Assembly (NCBI RefSeq): GCF_020035535.1
Contig: NZ_CP083349.1
Location: 3,242,501-3,306,500, forward strand
Reading direction: 5' to 3'
Source of the DNA: Ensifer adhaerens
Lineage (GTDB): Bacteria > Pseudomonadota > Alphaproteobacteria > Rhizobiales > Rhizobiaceae
DNA length: 64,000 nucleotides
Shown: positions 10,936-20,665 of the stretch, piece by piece
Position numbering within the stretch: the stretch's first letter is position 1
Layout: each line of letters begins with the position of its first letter
Program-made: the position numbers and the translations under genes
The notes under the pieces: generated by a model
What the model saw: the letters and a program-made list of their open reading frames with translations, nothing else
Database searches by the model: none
What the model was told of the DNA's origin: nothing

Positions 10936-13344
10936 ATGGCGAAGAAGCAGACAGCTGCCGCGAACCATCCGGGCACCGAGGACGATCCGGTCTTCGGTTA
11001 CCGCGCCCTTCCTGACATCGCCGACGAGATGCTCGACCGGGAAGGCAATGTCCGCCCTGTCTGGCAGCGTCTGCTCGCGACCCTCGGGCGGCTCGACGAA
11101 ACGGAACTCGCCAATCGTTTTGCCCGTGCCGACCGCTATCTGCGCGACGCCGGTGTGTTCTATCGTGTCTACGGGGCCAAGGAGGCCTCTGACCGAAGCT
11201 GGCCGCTATCGCATATCCCGGTCCTCATCGACGAGAAGGAATGGGCGGCGGTTTCGCAAGGGCTCGTCCAGCGCGCCGAGCTTCTGGAGAAGGTGGTCGC
11301 CGATATCTACGGCGAGAACCGGCTGGTGCGCGAAGGCCTGCTGCCGCCGGCGCTGGTCGCCTCCAATCCCGAGTTCCTGCGGCCGCTCGTCGGCGTGAAG
11401 CCGGCCGATGGTCACTTTCTGCATTTCGTTTCCTTCGAGATCGGCCGCGGTCCCGACGGCAACTGGTGGGTGCTTTCGGACCGCACCGAAGCGCCCTCCG
11501 GCGCCGGCTTCGCCCTGGAGAACCGGGTCGCGACCACACGGGCCTTCTCCAATCTTTATGCGGAAACCCATGTCCATCGATTGGCGGGTTTCTTCGGAGA
11601 ATTCCGCGACGCGCTTCAGAGCCGCAAGCTGCATCCGGATGATCGCATCGCCGTGCTTTCGCCCGGCATCGCCAACGAGACCTATTTCGAGCACGCCTAC
11701 ATCGCCCGCTACCTGGGTTTCATGCTGCTCGAGGGTGAGGATCTGACGGTCGTCGGCGGCCGGGTGATGGTGCGAACCGTCGCCGGCCTCAAGCCCATCG
11801 GCGTCCTCTGGCGCCGCCTCGACGCCGCTTTTGCCGACCCGCTCGAACTCAACCAGTCTTCGCATATCGGCACCCCCGGCATCGTCGAGGCGCTTCGCGC
11901 CGGGTCGGTCTCGATCGTCAACGCCCTCGGGACCGGCATCGTCGAAACACGCGCCTTTCTCGCCTTCTTGCCCGCGATCTGCCGCCACCTGCTCGGCGAG
12001 GAGCAGAAGCTGCCCTCGATCGCCACCTGGTGGTGCGGGCAGCCGGCGGAGCGTGAGCAGGTCGCTGCCAACCTCGATCGCATGGTCATCGGTCCGGCCT
12101 ATGCCACACGCCCCTTCTTCGACGACAACGGCCAATCTGTGCTGGGCGCGACGCTCGACGAGGAAGCGCGTGCATCGATCGCCGATTGGCTTGGCGCCGA
12201 AGGCGGCAAGCTCGTCGGCCAGGAGGTCGTCACGCTCTCGACAACACCTGCCTGGGTTCGCGGCCGACTCATGCCGCGCCCGATGAGCCTGCGTGTCTTT
12301 GCAGCGCGTAGCCGTGACGGCTGGCAGATCATGCCCGGCGGTTTTGCCCGTATCGGCTCCGGCGACGACGTCGCCGCGATTGCAATGCAGGCGGGTGGTA
12401 CCGCCGCCGATGTCTGGATCGTCAGCGAAAGGCCGGTCGAACGCACCACGCTGCTTCCGGCCGAAGAGAGTTTCACCCGCAACATGCCGGGAAGCCTGCC
12501 GAGCCGGGCGGCCGACAATCTCTTCTGGCTCGGCCGCTACATCGAACGTGCCGAGGGGGCACTGCGCATCCTGCGCGCCTGGCACGGCCGCTTCGCCGAA
12601 ACCGCCGATCCGGATCTGCCGCTCCTGAGGGACGTCAGCGACTATCTCGCTGCCCTCGACATCGACACCCGCCAGCCGGTGCCCGACAGCCTGCTTGCCA
12701 ACATTTCCAGTGCCCTTTTCAGCGCCGGAAACATCCGCGACCGGTTTTCGCCGGACGGCTGGCTGGCGCTGAACGATCTGTCACAGACGGCGCGCAAGTT
12801 CCATGCGACGGTGCAGGTCGGCGACGACGCGACACGGGCGATGACCGTGCTCTTGCGCAAGCTCGCAGGTTTTGCCGGTCTCGTGCACGAAAACATGTAT
12901 CGCTTCACCGGCTGGCGTTTTCTTTCGACCGGCCGCTATCTCGAGCGCGGCCTGCATATGACGCGGCTGCTGGGGCACATGTCAGGCCCGGATGCGCCCG
13001 ACGGCGCTTACGACATGCTGCTTGAGATCGGCGACAGCGTGATGACTCACCGCAGGCGCTACAATGTCAGCACCGCCGCATTGACCGTAACCGACCTGCT
13101 GGCACTCGACCCGCTCAACCCGCGCTCGGTTCTCTACCAGTTGAACGAGATCAAGACTGAGGTCGAACTGTTGCCGAACGCTTTCGTCAATGGGCAGATG
13201 TCACCCTTCTACCGCGAGGCAATGCGCCTGCATTCGGGCCTGGCCGTGATGACGCCGGAAGCCATGAACCTCGGCGTCTACAATCGGTTGGAGCAGGACC
13301 TCGAAAGCCTGTCCAACTTGCTCGCGCGAACCTATCTCGGCTAG
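10936..13344 (+). CDS. Circularly permuted ATP-grasp fused to alpha-E domain
   Basis: An 802-residue fusion. Residues 1 to about 490 form a circularly permuted type 2 ATP-grasp enzyme (DUF404/DUF407 type; for example FFDDNGQSVLGATLDEEARA and LVGQEVVTLSTTPAWVRGRL). From about 517 the alpha-helical alpha-E (DUF403) domain follows (SRAADNLFWLGRYIERAEGA, later LNPRSVLYQLNEIKTEVELL). ATP-grasp enzymes form amide or peptide bonds from a carboxylate and an amine through an acyl phosphate. Many genomes encode the two halves separately; here they are one polypeptide. It sits directly between two transglutaminase-like genes. The comparative-genomics prediction is peptide tag or small-peptide synthesis coupled to peptide cleavage; this is inference. 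Confidence 0.88.
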   Translation: MAKKQTAAANHPGTEDDPVFGYRALPDIADEMLDREGNVRPVWQRLLATLGRLDETELANRFARADRYLRDAGVFYRVYGAKEASDRSWPLSHIPVLIDEKEWAAVSQGLVQRAELLEKVVADIYGENRLVREGLLPPALVASNPEFLRPLVGVKPADGHFLHFVSFEIGRGPDGNWWVLSDRTEAPSGAGFALENRVATTRAFSNLYAETHVHRLAGFFGEFRDALQSRKLHPDDRIAVLSPGIANETYFEHAYIARYLGFMLLEGEDLTVVGGRVMVRTVAGLKPIGVLWRRLDAAFADPLELNQSSHIGTPGIVEALRAGSVSIVNALGTGIVETRAFLAFLPAICRHLLGEEQKLPSIATWWCGQPAEREQVAANLDRMVIGPAYATRPFFDDNGQSVLGATLDEEARASIADWLGAEGGKLVGQEVVTLSTTPAWVRGRLMPRPMSLRVFAARSRDGWQIMPGGFARIGSGDDVAAIAMQAGGTAADVWIVSERPVERTTLLPAEESFTRNMPGSLPSRAADNLFWLGRYIERAEGALRILRAWHGRFAETADPDLPLLRDVSDYLAALDIDTRQPVPDSLLANISSALFSAGNIRDRFSPDGWLALNDLSQTARKFHATVQVGDDATRAMTVLLRKLAGFAGLVHENMYRFTGWRFLSTGRYLERGLHMTRLLGHMSGPDAPDGAYDMLLEIGDSVMTHRRRYNVSTAALTVTDLLALDPLNPRSVLYQLNEIKTEVELLPNAFVNGQMSPFYREAMRLHSGLAVMTPEAMNLGVYNRLEQDLESLSNLLARTYLG

Positions 13345-13354
13345 GGCGCAACCA

Positions 13355-14233
13355 TTGCTTTACGATATCAGCCTGAAGATCACCTATGACTACGAAGTAC
13401 CGGTCTCCGGCGGTCGTCACCTCGTGCGGGTGATGCCTGCGACGCTTCCCGGTCGACAGCGGCTCATCGTCGGGTCGCTGAGCTGCCAGCCAACGCCGGC
13501 CGAGCGCGCGGAAAGCATCGACTTCTTCGCCAATCCTTTCACGTCCATCCTGTTCCGCTCTTCCCATGCTGATCTGACGATCCGCATGCAGGCGCGGGTC
13601 CAAGTGGAACCGCAGCCGCTGACCGCCGACTTTTCTCCAGGCCTCGATGGTCTGCCGGCCGAACTCTCCGCCTGCTGGTCCGTCGACGCCGAAGCGCCGC
13701 ACCATTTCACGGGGCCGAGCCCGCTCCTGCCGGAAGTTCCGGACATCGCGGCCTACGCGCAATCAATCGTCACCGACACCATGACGGTCCGACAGATCGC
13801 CACTGCTCTGTGCGAGCGCATCCACCGCGATTTCACCTATGACGGCGAGGCAACGACGGTGAACACGACACCGGGCGAGGCGTTCAAGCTGAAACGCGGC
13901 GTCTGCCAGGATTTCGCCCATGTGATGATCGTTGCGCTGAGAAGTCTCGGCATCCCCGCCGGCTATGTGAGCGGCTTCCTGCGGACAATCCCTCCGCCCG
14001 GCAAGGAACGCCTCGAAGGTGCTGACGCCATGCATGCCTGGGTGCGGATCTGGTGCGGCACCACGGGCGGCTGGCTCGAGCTCGACCCGACCAACAACAT
14101 TACTGCAGGAACCGACCATATCGTCGTCGGTCATGGCCGTGATTACGGCGACGTCGCCCCCGTCATCGGGGTCCTGAAGAGCTACGGCAGCCAGACGACG
14201 AAACAGGCCGTCGACGTCATTCCGGTGCCCTGA
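13355..14233 (+). CDS. Transglutaminase-like cysteine peptidase family protein
   Basis: A 292-residue protein with an N-terminal beta domain (LYDISLKITYDYEVPVSGGR) and a transglutaminase-like catalytic domain. The triad is Cys184 in RGVCQDFAHV, His227 in DAMHAWVRI and Asp244 in ELDPTNN. The start appears to be a TTG at 13355, ten bases after the preceding stop; no ATG or GTG fits the family N-terminus. It is the last member of the ATP-grasp/alpha-E cassette. Proteins of this type are often found with the proteasome-like Anbu protease, but no Anbu gene follows here. Confidence 0.87.
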   Translation: MLYDISLKITYDYEVPVSGGRHLVRVMPATLPGRQRLIVGSLSCQPTPAERAESIDFFANPFTSILFRSSHADLTIRMQARVQVEPQPLTADFSPGLDGLPAELSACWSVDAEAPHHFTGPSPLLPEVPDIAAYAQSIVTDTMTVRQIATALCERIHRDFTYDGEATTVNTTPGEAFKLKRGVCQDFAHVMIVALRSLGIPAGYVSGFLRTIPPPGKERLEGADAMHAWVRIWCGTTGGWLELDPTNNITAGTDHIVVGHGRDYGDVAPVIGVLKSYGSQTTKQAVDVIPVP

Positions 14234-14411
14234 TCCGATTTGACACAGCCCCATTCCCGATTCCGGACAGGGTATGTGCAGCGGAACCCGCTGTAAGCAC
14301 TGGTTTTCCTGTATTCCGTTAAAATTGCAGCGATTGCGGGAACGATATCGTAAGCCATCGACGCTATTGATGCCCTCAAGCTTGCAACGTGTTCCTTTGG
14401 GGTGTGCAAAG

Positions 14412-15653
14412 ATGGGAAGACGATACACGGTAGGCCGGACCTTCGTAGCGATGCTCAAGGACCGGGGTGGCAATTTTGGCATGATGGCTGCACTCGCAAC
14501 GCCATTGATATTGGCGGCCGGCGGCGTCGCCATTGATATGGCCGGCATGATGACGGCGAAGAACCAGATGCAGGACGCAGCGGATGCCGCAGCGCTTGCG
14601 GCGGCCTCTTCGCTGGTTTCAAAGGATCCGCCAACGATTGCCAAGGCAAAGGAGATAGCCGCGGCCTTCCTCAAGACCCAGACGGGCGGCTCCGCCGTCG
14701 ACAGCCCCGGCGCGAACGATCAAAGCGGTACGAGCTCTGCGGCCAAGACCGGTTTGCCGGAAGCCTCGACGGCCAGCCAGCCGACCATCGACATTATTGA
14801 AAGCAGCAATGGCCCGACCGGCAAGGCCTACAATGTCACGGTCCTGAACAAGCAGACGTTCCAGTTCAACGCGCTGACACGCCTGCTCGGGAAGTCATCG
14901 ATCGACATCGAAACCCGCGCAACGGCCGAAAGCGCGACGGAAAGCAAGAATGCTCTTTCGATGTACCTGGTTCTCGATCGATCCGGCTCCATGGCCTGGA
15001 AGACCAATACAAAGGACACGACAAAGACGTCGTGCCCCAACTACACCGAATCGAACTGGAGCAAGTATCCGAACCTGAAGGCAACCAGCCCCTGCTACGT
15101 GACGAAGGTCGACGCGCTGAAAACCGCCGTCAGCGATCTGCTCAAGCAATTGAAGACCGCCGATCCCAATACTCTGTATGTCCGTACGGCAGCCGTTTCC
15201 TACAACTCGGCGCAGGACACCGCAGGGAATCTCGACTGGGGCACAGCCGGTACTTCGACCTATGTGAACGCCCTTGTCGCAACAGGCGGCACCGCATCGG
15301 GTAACGCCTTCAAGACGGCCTACAGCCGCGTGACCGCGACCACCGAGGACGCAGCCCACAAGGCCAAGAACGGCCAGGTTCCCACCAAGTACATCGTCTT
15401 CATGACCGATGGCGACAACAACAACACGAGCGACGACACGACGACCCTGGCGTGGTGCGACACCGCTCGAAAGAACAACGTTCAGGTCTACACCGTCGCC
15501 TTCATGGCGCCGGACCGCGGCAAGTCCTTGCTCAAGGCCTGCGCGACGACCGAAGCGAACTACTTCCAGGCGGAAGAAGCCTCCGATCTGATCGCAGCCT
15601 TCAAGGCGATCGGCGAAAAAGCCTCGGCCATGGCGACGCGCCTGACGAAGTAA
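14412..15653 (+). CDS. TadE/TadG-like pilus-assembly protein with vWA domain
   Basis: A 413-residue protein with one N-terminal hydrophobic segment (GGNFGMMAALATPLILAAGG, about residues 15-40), the TadE/TadG-type start GVAIDMAGMMTAKNQMQDAADAAALAAA, and a C-terminal von Willebrand factor A domain. The MIDAS metal site is visible as DRSGSM (DxSxS) and a later MTDGDNNN. Such proteins are secreted or anchored outside the inner membrane and accompany Flp/Tad pili. I use the ATG at 14412; an ATG at 14274 would add 46 residues in front of the membrane segment. No other tad/cpa gene lies beside it, so it is an orphan whose partner is elsewhere. A terminator follows. Confidence 0.85.
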   Translation: MGRRYTVGRTFVAMLKDRGGNFGMMAALATPLILAAGGVAIDMAGMMTAKNQMQDAADAAALAAASSLVSKDPPTIAKAKEIAAAFLKTQTGGSAVDSPGANDQSGTSSAAKTGLPEASTASQPTIDIIESSNGPTGKAYNVTVLNKQTFQFNALTRLLGKSSIDIETRATAESATESKNALSMYLVLDRSGSMAWKTNTKDTTKTSCPNYTESNWSKYPNLKATSPCYVTKVDALKTAVSDLLKQLKTADPNTLYVRTAAVSYNSAQDTAGNLDWGTAGTSTYVNALVATGGTASGNAFKTAYSRVTATTEDAAHKAKNGQVPTKYIVFMTDGDNNNTSDDTTTLAWCDTARKNNVQVYTVAFMAPDRGKSLLKACATTEANYFQAEEASDLIAAFKAIGEKASAMATRLTK

Positions 15654-15673
15654 GGCGTCAACCTGCACCCTTC

Positions 15674-15703
15674 AAGCCGCCCGGTTCTGCCGGGCGGCTT
15701 TTG
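15674..15703 (+). terminator. Terminator after TadG-like gene
   Basis: Perfect 11-base arms AAGCCGCCCGG and CCGGGCGGCTT around a five-base loop, ending in a short T run, 20 bases after the stop codon. It separates the TadG-like gene from the glycogen operon. Confidence 0.8.
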
Positions 15704-15872
15704 CGTTTAGGGATTACGAGGTCCCTCCCGCCAGCGACTTCCAACAGCTTGAGACAGTTCTAATCCATTTAAAAACATCTGTTGCAAGCGCTTCGGATCG
15801 ATGCATAAATTGCCTCATCCCCGGTCGGTTCCGGCCTGCGACCTCCCAACGCAAAAGGGTAAAGACAGTTTC

Positions 15873-18338
15873 ATGATGAACAGGCTCTCCACCAACGAAG
15901 TGCCGCAGCCCGCCCCAAGGTCGTCCGAACCCGGCCAGCTTGCCGTCGAAATCCTCGAACGCCTGAAGTACCGCATCGGCAAGGATCCCAAGGTCGCCAA
16001 GCCCCACGACTGGCTGACCGCAGCGATCCTGGTCGCGCGTGATCGCATCACCGACAAGTGGATGGATTCGACCCGCAAGACCTACTCGACGGGAGCCAAG
16101 CGCGTTTACTATCTATCGCTCGAATTCCTCATCGGTCGCCTAATGCGCGACGCCATGACGAATATCGGCCTGATGGACGAAATGCGCGATGCACTCGCTT
16201 CTCTCGGCGTCGACATCGACGTCGTTGCCGAACTCGAGCCGGATGCGGCGCTCGGCAATGGCGGCCTCGGTCGTCTCGCCGCCTGCTTCATGGAATCGAT
16301 GGCGACCGTCGACGTGCCGGCCTATGGCTACGGCATTCGCTACATGCACGGCCTCTTCCGCCAGCAGATGGCCGACGGCTGGCAGGTGGAACTGCCGGAA
16401 ACCTGGCTTGCCCACGGCAACCCCTGGGAGTTCGAGCGGCGGGAAAGCTCCTACGAAATCGGCTTCGGCGGTGTCGTCGAGACGGCAAATGTCGACGAGG
16501 AAATCCAGCGTTTCGTCTGGAAGCCGGCCGAACGCGTCATTGCCACCGCCTTCGATACACCCGCTGTCGGTTGGCGGGCAAAGCGGGTCAACACGCTGCG
16601 GCTTTGGACGGCGCAGCCGATCGACCCGATCCTGCTTGCCGCCTTCAATGCCGGCGATCACATCGGCGCCCTTCGCGAAAGCAACAAGGCCGAAAGCCTG
16701 ACGCGCGTTCTCTATCCGGCCGACGCGACGCCTGCCGGTCAGGAACTGCGTCTGCGCCAGGAGTACTTCTTCTCGTCCGCCTCGCTGCAGGACATCCTGC
16801 GCCGGCATCTGCAGCAATATCCGGACTTCTCCTCGCTGCCCGACGCGGTGGCCATCCAGTTGAACGACACGCACCCGGCCGTCTCCGTTGCCGAACTGGT
16901 GCGGCTCTTGACCGACGTACACGGCCTCGATTTCGAGCAGGCCTGGGACATCACCCGGCGGACGATCTCCTATACCAACCACACGCTTCTGCCCGAGGCG
17001 CTGGAAAGCTGGCCCGTACCGCTCATCGAGCGCCTGCTGCCGCGCCACATGCAGATCGTCTACGCGATCAACGCCAAAATTCTTATCGAGGCGCGCCGGC
17101 AGAAGGGCGCGACGGACGACGAGATCCGCAACATCTCGCTGATCGACGAAAGCGGCGAACGCCGCGTGCGCATGGGCAACCTTGCCTTCGTCGGCTCGCA
17201 TTCGATCAACGGCGTTTCGGCACTGCATACGGAACTGATGAAGGAAACGGTCTTTGCAGACCTTCACCGGCTCTATCCCGATCGCATCAACAACAAGACC
17301 AACGGCATCACTCCGCGGCGCTGGCTGATGCAGTGCAACCCCGGTCTCTTCGGGCTGATCCGTGACGCGATCGGCGACGAGTTCATGGACAACACCGAGG
17401 CGTTGCAAGCGCTCGACACCTTCGCCGACAAGCCGGATTTCCAGGAGCATTTCGCTGCCGTCAAGCGCGCCAACAAGGTGCGCCTCGCCCAACTCGTGCA
17501 GAGCCGGCTCGGCATCAGGCTCGATCCGTCGGCGATGTTCGACATCCAGATCAAGCGCATTCACGAATACAAGCGCCAGCTTCTGAACATCATCGAGGCG
17601 GTCGCGCTCTACGACCAGATCCGCTCGCACCCGGAGCTCGACTGGGTGCCGCGCGTCAAGCTCTTCGCCGGCAAGGCGGCGCCGAGCTATCACAATGCCA
17701 AGCTGATCATCAAGCTTGCCAACGACGTCGCCCGCGTCGTCAACAACGACCCGGCGGTGCGCGGGCTGCTGAAGATCGTCTTCGTCCCGAACTACAACGT
17801 CTCGCTCGCCGAGATCATGGTTCCGGCCGCCGACCTTTCCGAGCAGATCTCGACGGCGGGCATGGAAGCGTCCGGCACCGGCAACATGAAGTTCGCGCTC
17901 AACGGCGCGCTGACGATCGGCACGCTTGACGGCGCCAATGTCGAAATGCGCGACTGGATTGGCGAGGAAAACATCAAGATTTTCGGCATGACCGCCGAAG
18001 AGGTGACGAGGGCACGCGCCGAAGGCCACAATCCGCGCGCGATCATCGAAGGCTCGCGCGAGCTGTCGCAGGCGCTGCAGGCAATTGCCTCGGGCGTCTT
18101 TTCGCCCGATGACCGCAACCGCTTCTCCGGCCTCGTCGATGGGCTCTACAATCACGACTGGTTCATGGTGGCCGCTGACTTCGAGGCTTACGCCAAAACG
18201 CAGCGGGAAATCGACCAGCTCTGGACCAAGCCTTCCGACTGGTATTCGCAGGCGATCCGCAACACCGCACGGATGGGCTGGTTCTCGTCCGATCGCACCA
18301 TCCGGCAATATGCCGGGGAAATCTGGAGAGCTGGATGA
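15873..18338 (+). CDS. glgP: Glycogen phosphorylase
   Basis: A glycogen/maltodextrin phosphorylase of 821 residues that releases glucose-1-phosphate from glycogen chain ends using phosphate. The pyridoxal-phosphate lysine lies in EASGTGNMKFALNGALTIGT near residue 672, and GNGGLGRLAACFMES and KRIHEYKRQLLN match the family. The length fits rhizobial GlgP when starting at 15873 (or the adjacent ATG at 15876); an ATG at 15801 adds 24 residues with no family match. It is the first gene of the glg operon and its stop overlaps the glgB start by four bases. Confidence 0.96.
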   Translation: MMNRLSTNEVPQPAPRSSEPGQLAVEILERLKYRIGKDPKVAKPHDWLTAAILVARDRITDKWMDSTRKTYSTGAKRVYYLSLEFLIGRLMRDAMTNIGLMDEMRDALASLGVDIDVVAELEPDAALGNGGLGRLAACFMESMATVDVPAYGYGIRYMHGLFRQQMADGWQVELPETWLAHGNPWEFERRESSYEIGFGGVVETANVDEEIQRFVWKPAERVIATAFDTPAVGWRAKRVNTLRLWTAQPIDPILLAAFNAGDHIGALRESNKAESLTRVLYPADATPAGQELRLRQEYFFSSASLQDILRRHLQQYPDFSSLPDAVAIQLNDTHPAVSVAELVRLLTDVHGLDFEQAWDITRRTISYTNHTLLPEALESWPVPLIERLLPRHMQIVYAINAKILIEARRQKGATDDEIRNISLIDESGERRVRMGNLAFVGSHSINGVSALHTELMKETVFADLHRLYPDRINNKTNGITPRRWLMQCNPGLFGLIRDAIGDEFMDNTEALQALDTFADKPDFQEHFAAVKRANKVRLAQLVQSRLGIRLDPSAMFDIQIKRIHEYKRQLLNIIEAVALYDQIRSHPELDWVPRVKLFAGKAAPSYHNAKLIIKLANDVARVVNNDPAVRGLLKIVFVPNYNVSLAEIMVPAADLSEQISTAGMEASGTGNMKFALNGALTIGTLDGANVEMRDWIGEENIKIFGMTAEEVTRARAEGHNPRAIIEGSRELSQALQAIASGVFSPDDRNRFSGLVDGLYNHDWFMVAADFEAYAKTQREIDQLWTKPSDWYSQAIRNTARMGWFSSDRTIRQYAGEIWRAG

Positions 18339-20545
18339 CGCCTTCGGCCGGCAAGGACCCGGAACCCGCAGCTTCAGGTCTGCTGTCAGCGCCGGACATC
18401 GCGGCCATCCTCTCGGGCACGCACGAGAACCCCTTCGCGGTCCTTGGCGTGCATCCAGCCGGTAAGACCATCCGCGCCCGATGCTTCGTTCCCGATGCTG
18501 AGACGGTGACGGCGGAGACGCTCGCCGGCAAGGAACTCGGCGCGCTCGAACGCCGCGACGATGCCGGCTTCTTCGAAGGTGCGGTGTCGCTGAAGAAGCC
18601 CCAGCCGGTGCGCTACCGCGCCCGCAACCAGGGCGGCGAATGGATTGTCATCGATCCTTACAGCTTCGGTCCGGTCCTCGGCCCGATGGACGACTACTAC
18701 ATCCGCGAAGGTTCGCACCTGCGGCTGTTCGACAAGATGGGCGCGCATCCGATCCATCACGATGGCGCCGAGGGCTATCACTTCGCCGTCTGGGCGCCCA
18801 ATGCCAAGCGCGTTTCGGTTGTCGGCCAGTTCAATGACTGGGACGGCCGCCGGCACGTCATGCGGCTGCGCGCCGACACCGGCATCTGGGAAATCTTCAT
18901 CCCCGGGGTCGAAGGTGGCCTCGCCTACAAATACGAGATCCTCGACCGCAATGGCGCCTTGCTGCCGCTGAAGGCGGACCCGTTTGCCCGACGCTCCGAA
19001 CTGCGCCCCAATACCGCCTCCGTGACGACCCCGGAGATCGCGCAAACCTGGGAGGACGAAGCGCATCGCAAGCATTGGGCGACGGTCGACGCACGGCGCC
19101 AGCCGATTTCCATCTACGAGGTCCATGCCGGTTCCTGGCAGCGCCGCGACAACGGCGAGATGCTTTCCTGGGACGAACTCGCCGACCGGCTGATCCCCTA
19201 CTGCGTCGACATGGGCTTCACCCATATCGAGTTCCTGCCGATCTCGGAGTTTCCCTTCGACCCGTCCTGGGGCTACCAGACGACCGGCCTCTATGCACCG
19301 ACCGCCCGCTTCGGCGAGCCCGAGGGCTTTGCCCGTTTCGTCAACGGCTGCCACAAGGTCGGCATCGGCGTCATTCTCGATTGGGTGCCGGCCCATTTCC
19401 CGACCGACGAACATGGGCTTCGCTGGTTCGACGGCACCGCACTTTACGAACACGAAGACCCGCGCCAGGGCTTTCATCCCGACTGGAACACGGCGATCTA
19501 CAATTTCGGCCGCCAGGAAGTGCTGTCATTCCTCGTCAACAACGCGCTCTACTGGGCCGAGAAATTCCACGTCGACGGCCTGCGCGTCGACGCGGTCGCC
19601 TCGATGCTCTACCTCGACTATTCGCGCAAGCACGGCGAGTGGGTGCCGAACGAATATGGCGGCAACGAAAATCTGGAGGCCGTCCGCTTCCTCCAGACGA
19701 TGAACACGGAAATCTACGGGGTGCACAAGGGCATCCTGACGATCGCCGAGGAATCGACCTCCTGGCCGAAAGTCTCGCATCCGGTTCATGCCGGGGGTCT
19801 AGGCTTCGGCTTCAAGTGGAACATGGGCTTCATGCACGATACGCTGCAGTATCTGTCGCGCGAGCCGATCCATCGCAAGCACCACCACAACGACCTGACA
19901 TTCGGCCTGCTCTATGCCTTCAGCGAAAACTTCGTACTGCCGCTGTCCCATGACGAGGTCGTGCACGGCAAAGGATCGCTGATCGCCAAGATGGCCGGCG
20001 ACGACTGGCAGAAGTTCGCAAATCTCCGAGCCTATTACGCCTTCATGTGGGGTTATCCCGGCAAGAAGCTCTTGTTCATGGGCCAGGAGTTCGCACAGTG
20101 GCGCGAGTGGTCCGAGGACCGCGCGCTCGACTGGAACCTGCTCGAGTACCACCTGCACGAGGGCATGCGGCGACTGGTGCGTGACCTCAACGGCACCTAC
20201 CGCGCCAAGCCCGCTTTGCATGCGCGCGATTGCGAGGGAGACGGTTTCGAGTGGCTGCTGGCCGACGACCGCGACAATTCGGTGTTCGCCTGGCTGCGCA
20301 AGGCGCCCGGCGAAAAGCTCGTCGCCGTCATCACCAATTTCACACCGGTCTACCGGGAGAGCTACTCCATTCCGCTGCCGGTCAAGGGTCGCTGGAAGGA
20401 GATCCTCAACACCGACGCGGAGATCTACGGAGGAAGCGGCAAGGGCAACGGCGGTGCCGTTTATGCCGAAAAGAGCGCCACGGGAGCGACAATGGCCAAC
20501 ATCACGCTGCCGCCTCTGGCGACACTGATGCTGGAGCAGGAATAG
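18335..20545 (+). CDS. glgB: 1,4-alpha-glucan branching enzyme
   Basis: A 736-residue branching enzyme that cuts alpha-1,4 chains and rejoins them by alpha-1,6 bonds. An N-terminal domain and a CBM48 module (HFAVWAPNAKRVSVVGQFND) precede the GH13 barrel. The nucleophile Asp lies in DGLRVDAVASMLYLDYSRK (near residue 414), the acid Glu in TIAEEST (near 471), and the third acidic residue in LPLSHDEVVHGKGS. The ATG overlaps the glgP stop (ATGA), indicating translational coupling. Confidence 0.96.
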   Translation: MTPSAGKDPEPAASGLLSAPDIAAILSGTHENPFAVLGVHPAGKTIRARCFVPDAETVTAETLAGKELGALERRDDAGFFEGAVSLKKPQPVRYRARNQGGEWIVIDPYSFGPVLGPMDDYYIREGSHLRLFDKMGAHPIHHDGAEGYHFAVWAPNAKRVSVVGQFNDWDGRRHVMRLRADTGIWEIFIPGVEGGLAYKYEILDRNGALLPLKADPFARRSELRPNTASVTTPEIAQTWEDEAHRKHWATVDARRQPISIYEVHAGSWQRRDNGEMLSWDELADRLIPYCVDMGFTHIEFLPISEFPFDPSWGYQTTGLYAPTARFGEPEGFARFVNGCHKVGIGVILDWVPAHFPTDEHGLRWFDGTALYEHEDPRQGFHPDWNTAIYNFGRQEVLSFLVNNALYWAEKFHVDGLRVDAVASMLYLDYSRKHGEWVPNEYGGNENLEAVRFLQTMNTEIYGVHKGILTIAEESTSWPKVSHPVHAGGLGFGFKWNMGFMHDTLQYLSREPIHRKHHHNDLTFGLLYAFSENFVLPLSHDEVVHGKGSLIAKMAGDDWQKFANLRAYYAFMWGYPGKKLLFMGQEFAQWREWSEDRALDWNLLEYHLHEGMRRLVRDLNGTYRAKPALHARDCEGDGFEWLLADDRDNSVFAWLRKAPGEKLVAVITNFTPVYRESYSIPLPVKGRWKEILNTDAEIYGGSGKGNGGAVYAEKSATGATMANITLPPLATLMLEQE

Positions 20546-20665
20546 ACTTCATCCGCTCTGCCGGACAAATCCGGAAGGTGGAATGGGACAGTAAAATTCG
20601 AGGGCCGCAAGGCGTCGCCGAAAGCCGCCGTGACGACCCCGCAAGTCAATGATTGGGGAGGACAA

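Noticed and set aside
14234..14411. N-terminal extension of the TadG-like protein from an ATG at 14274
   Set aside because: The added residues precede the membrane signal, lack family similarity and have no ribosome site.
16140..18308. 722-codon open frame opposite glgP
   Set aside because: Antisense shadow of glycogen phosphorylase without any recognisable domain.
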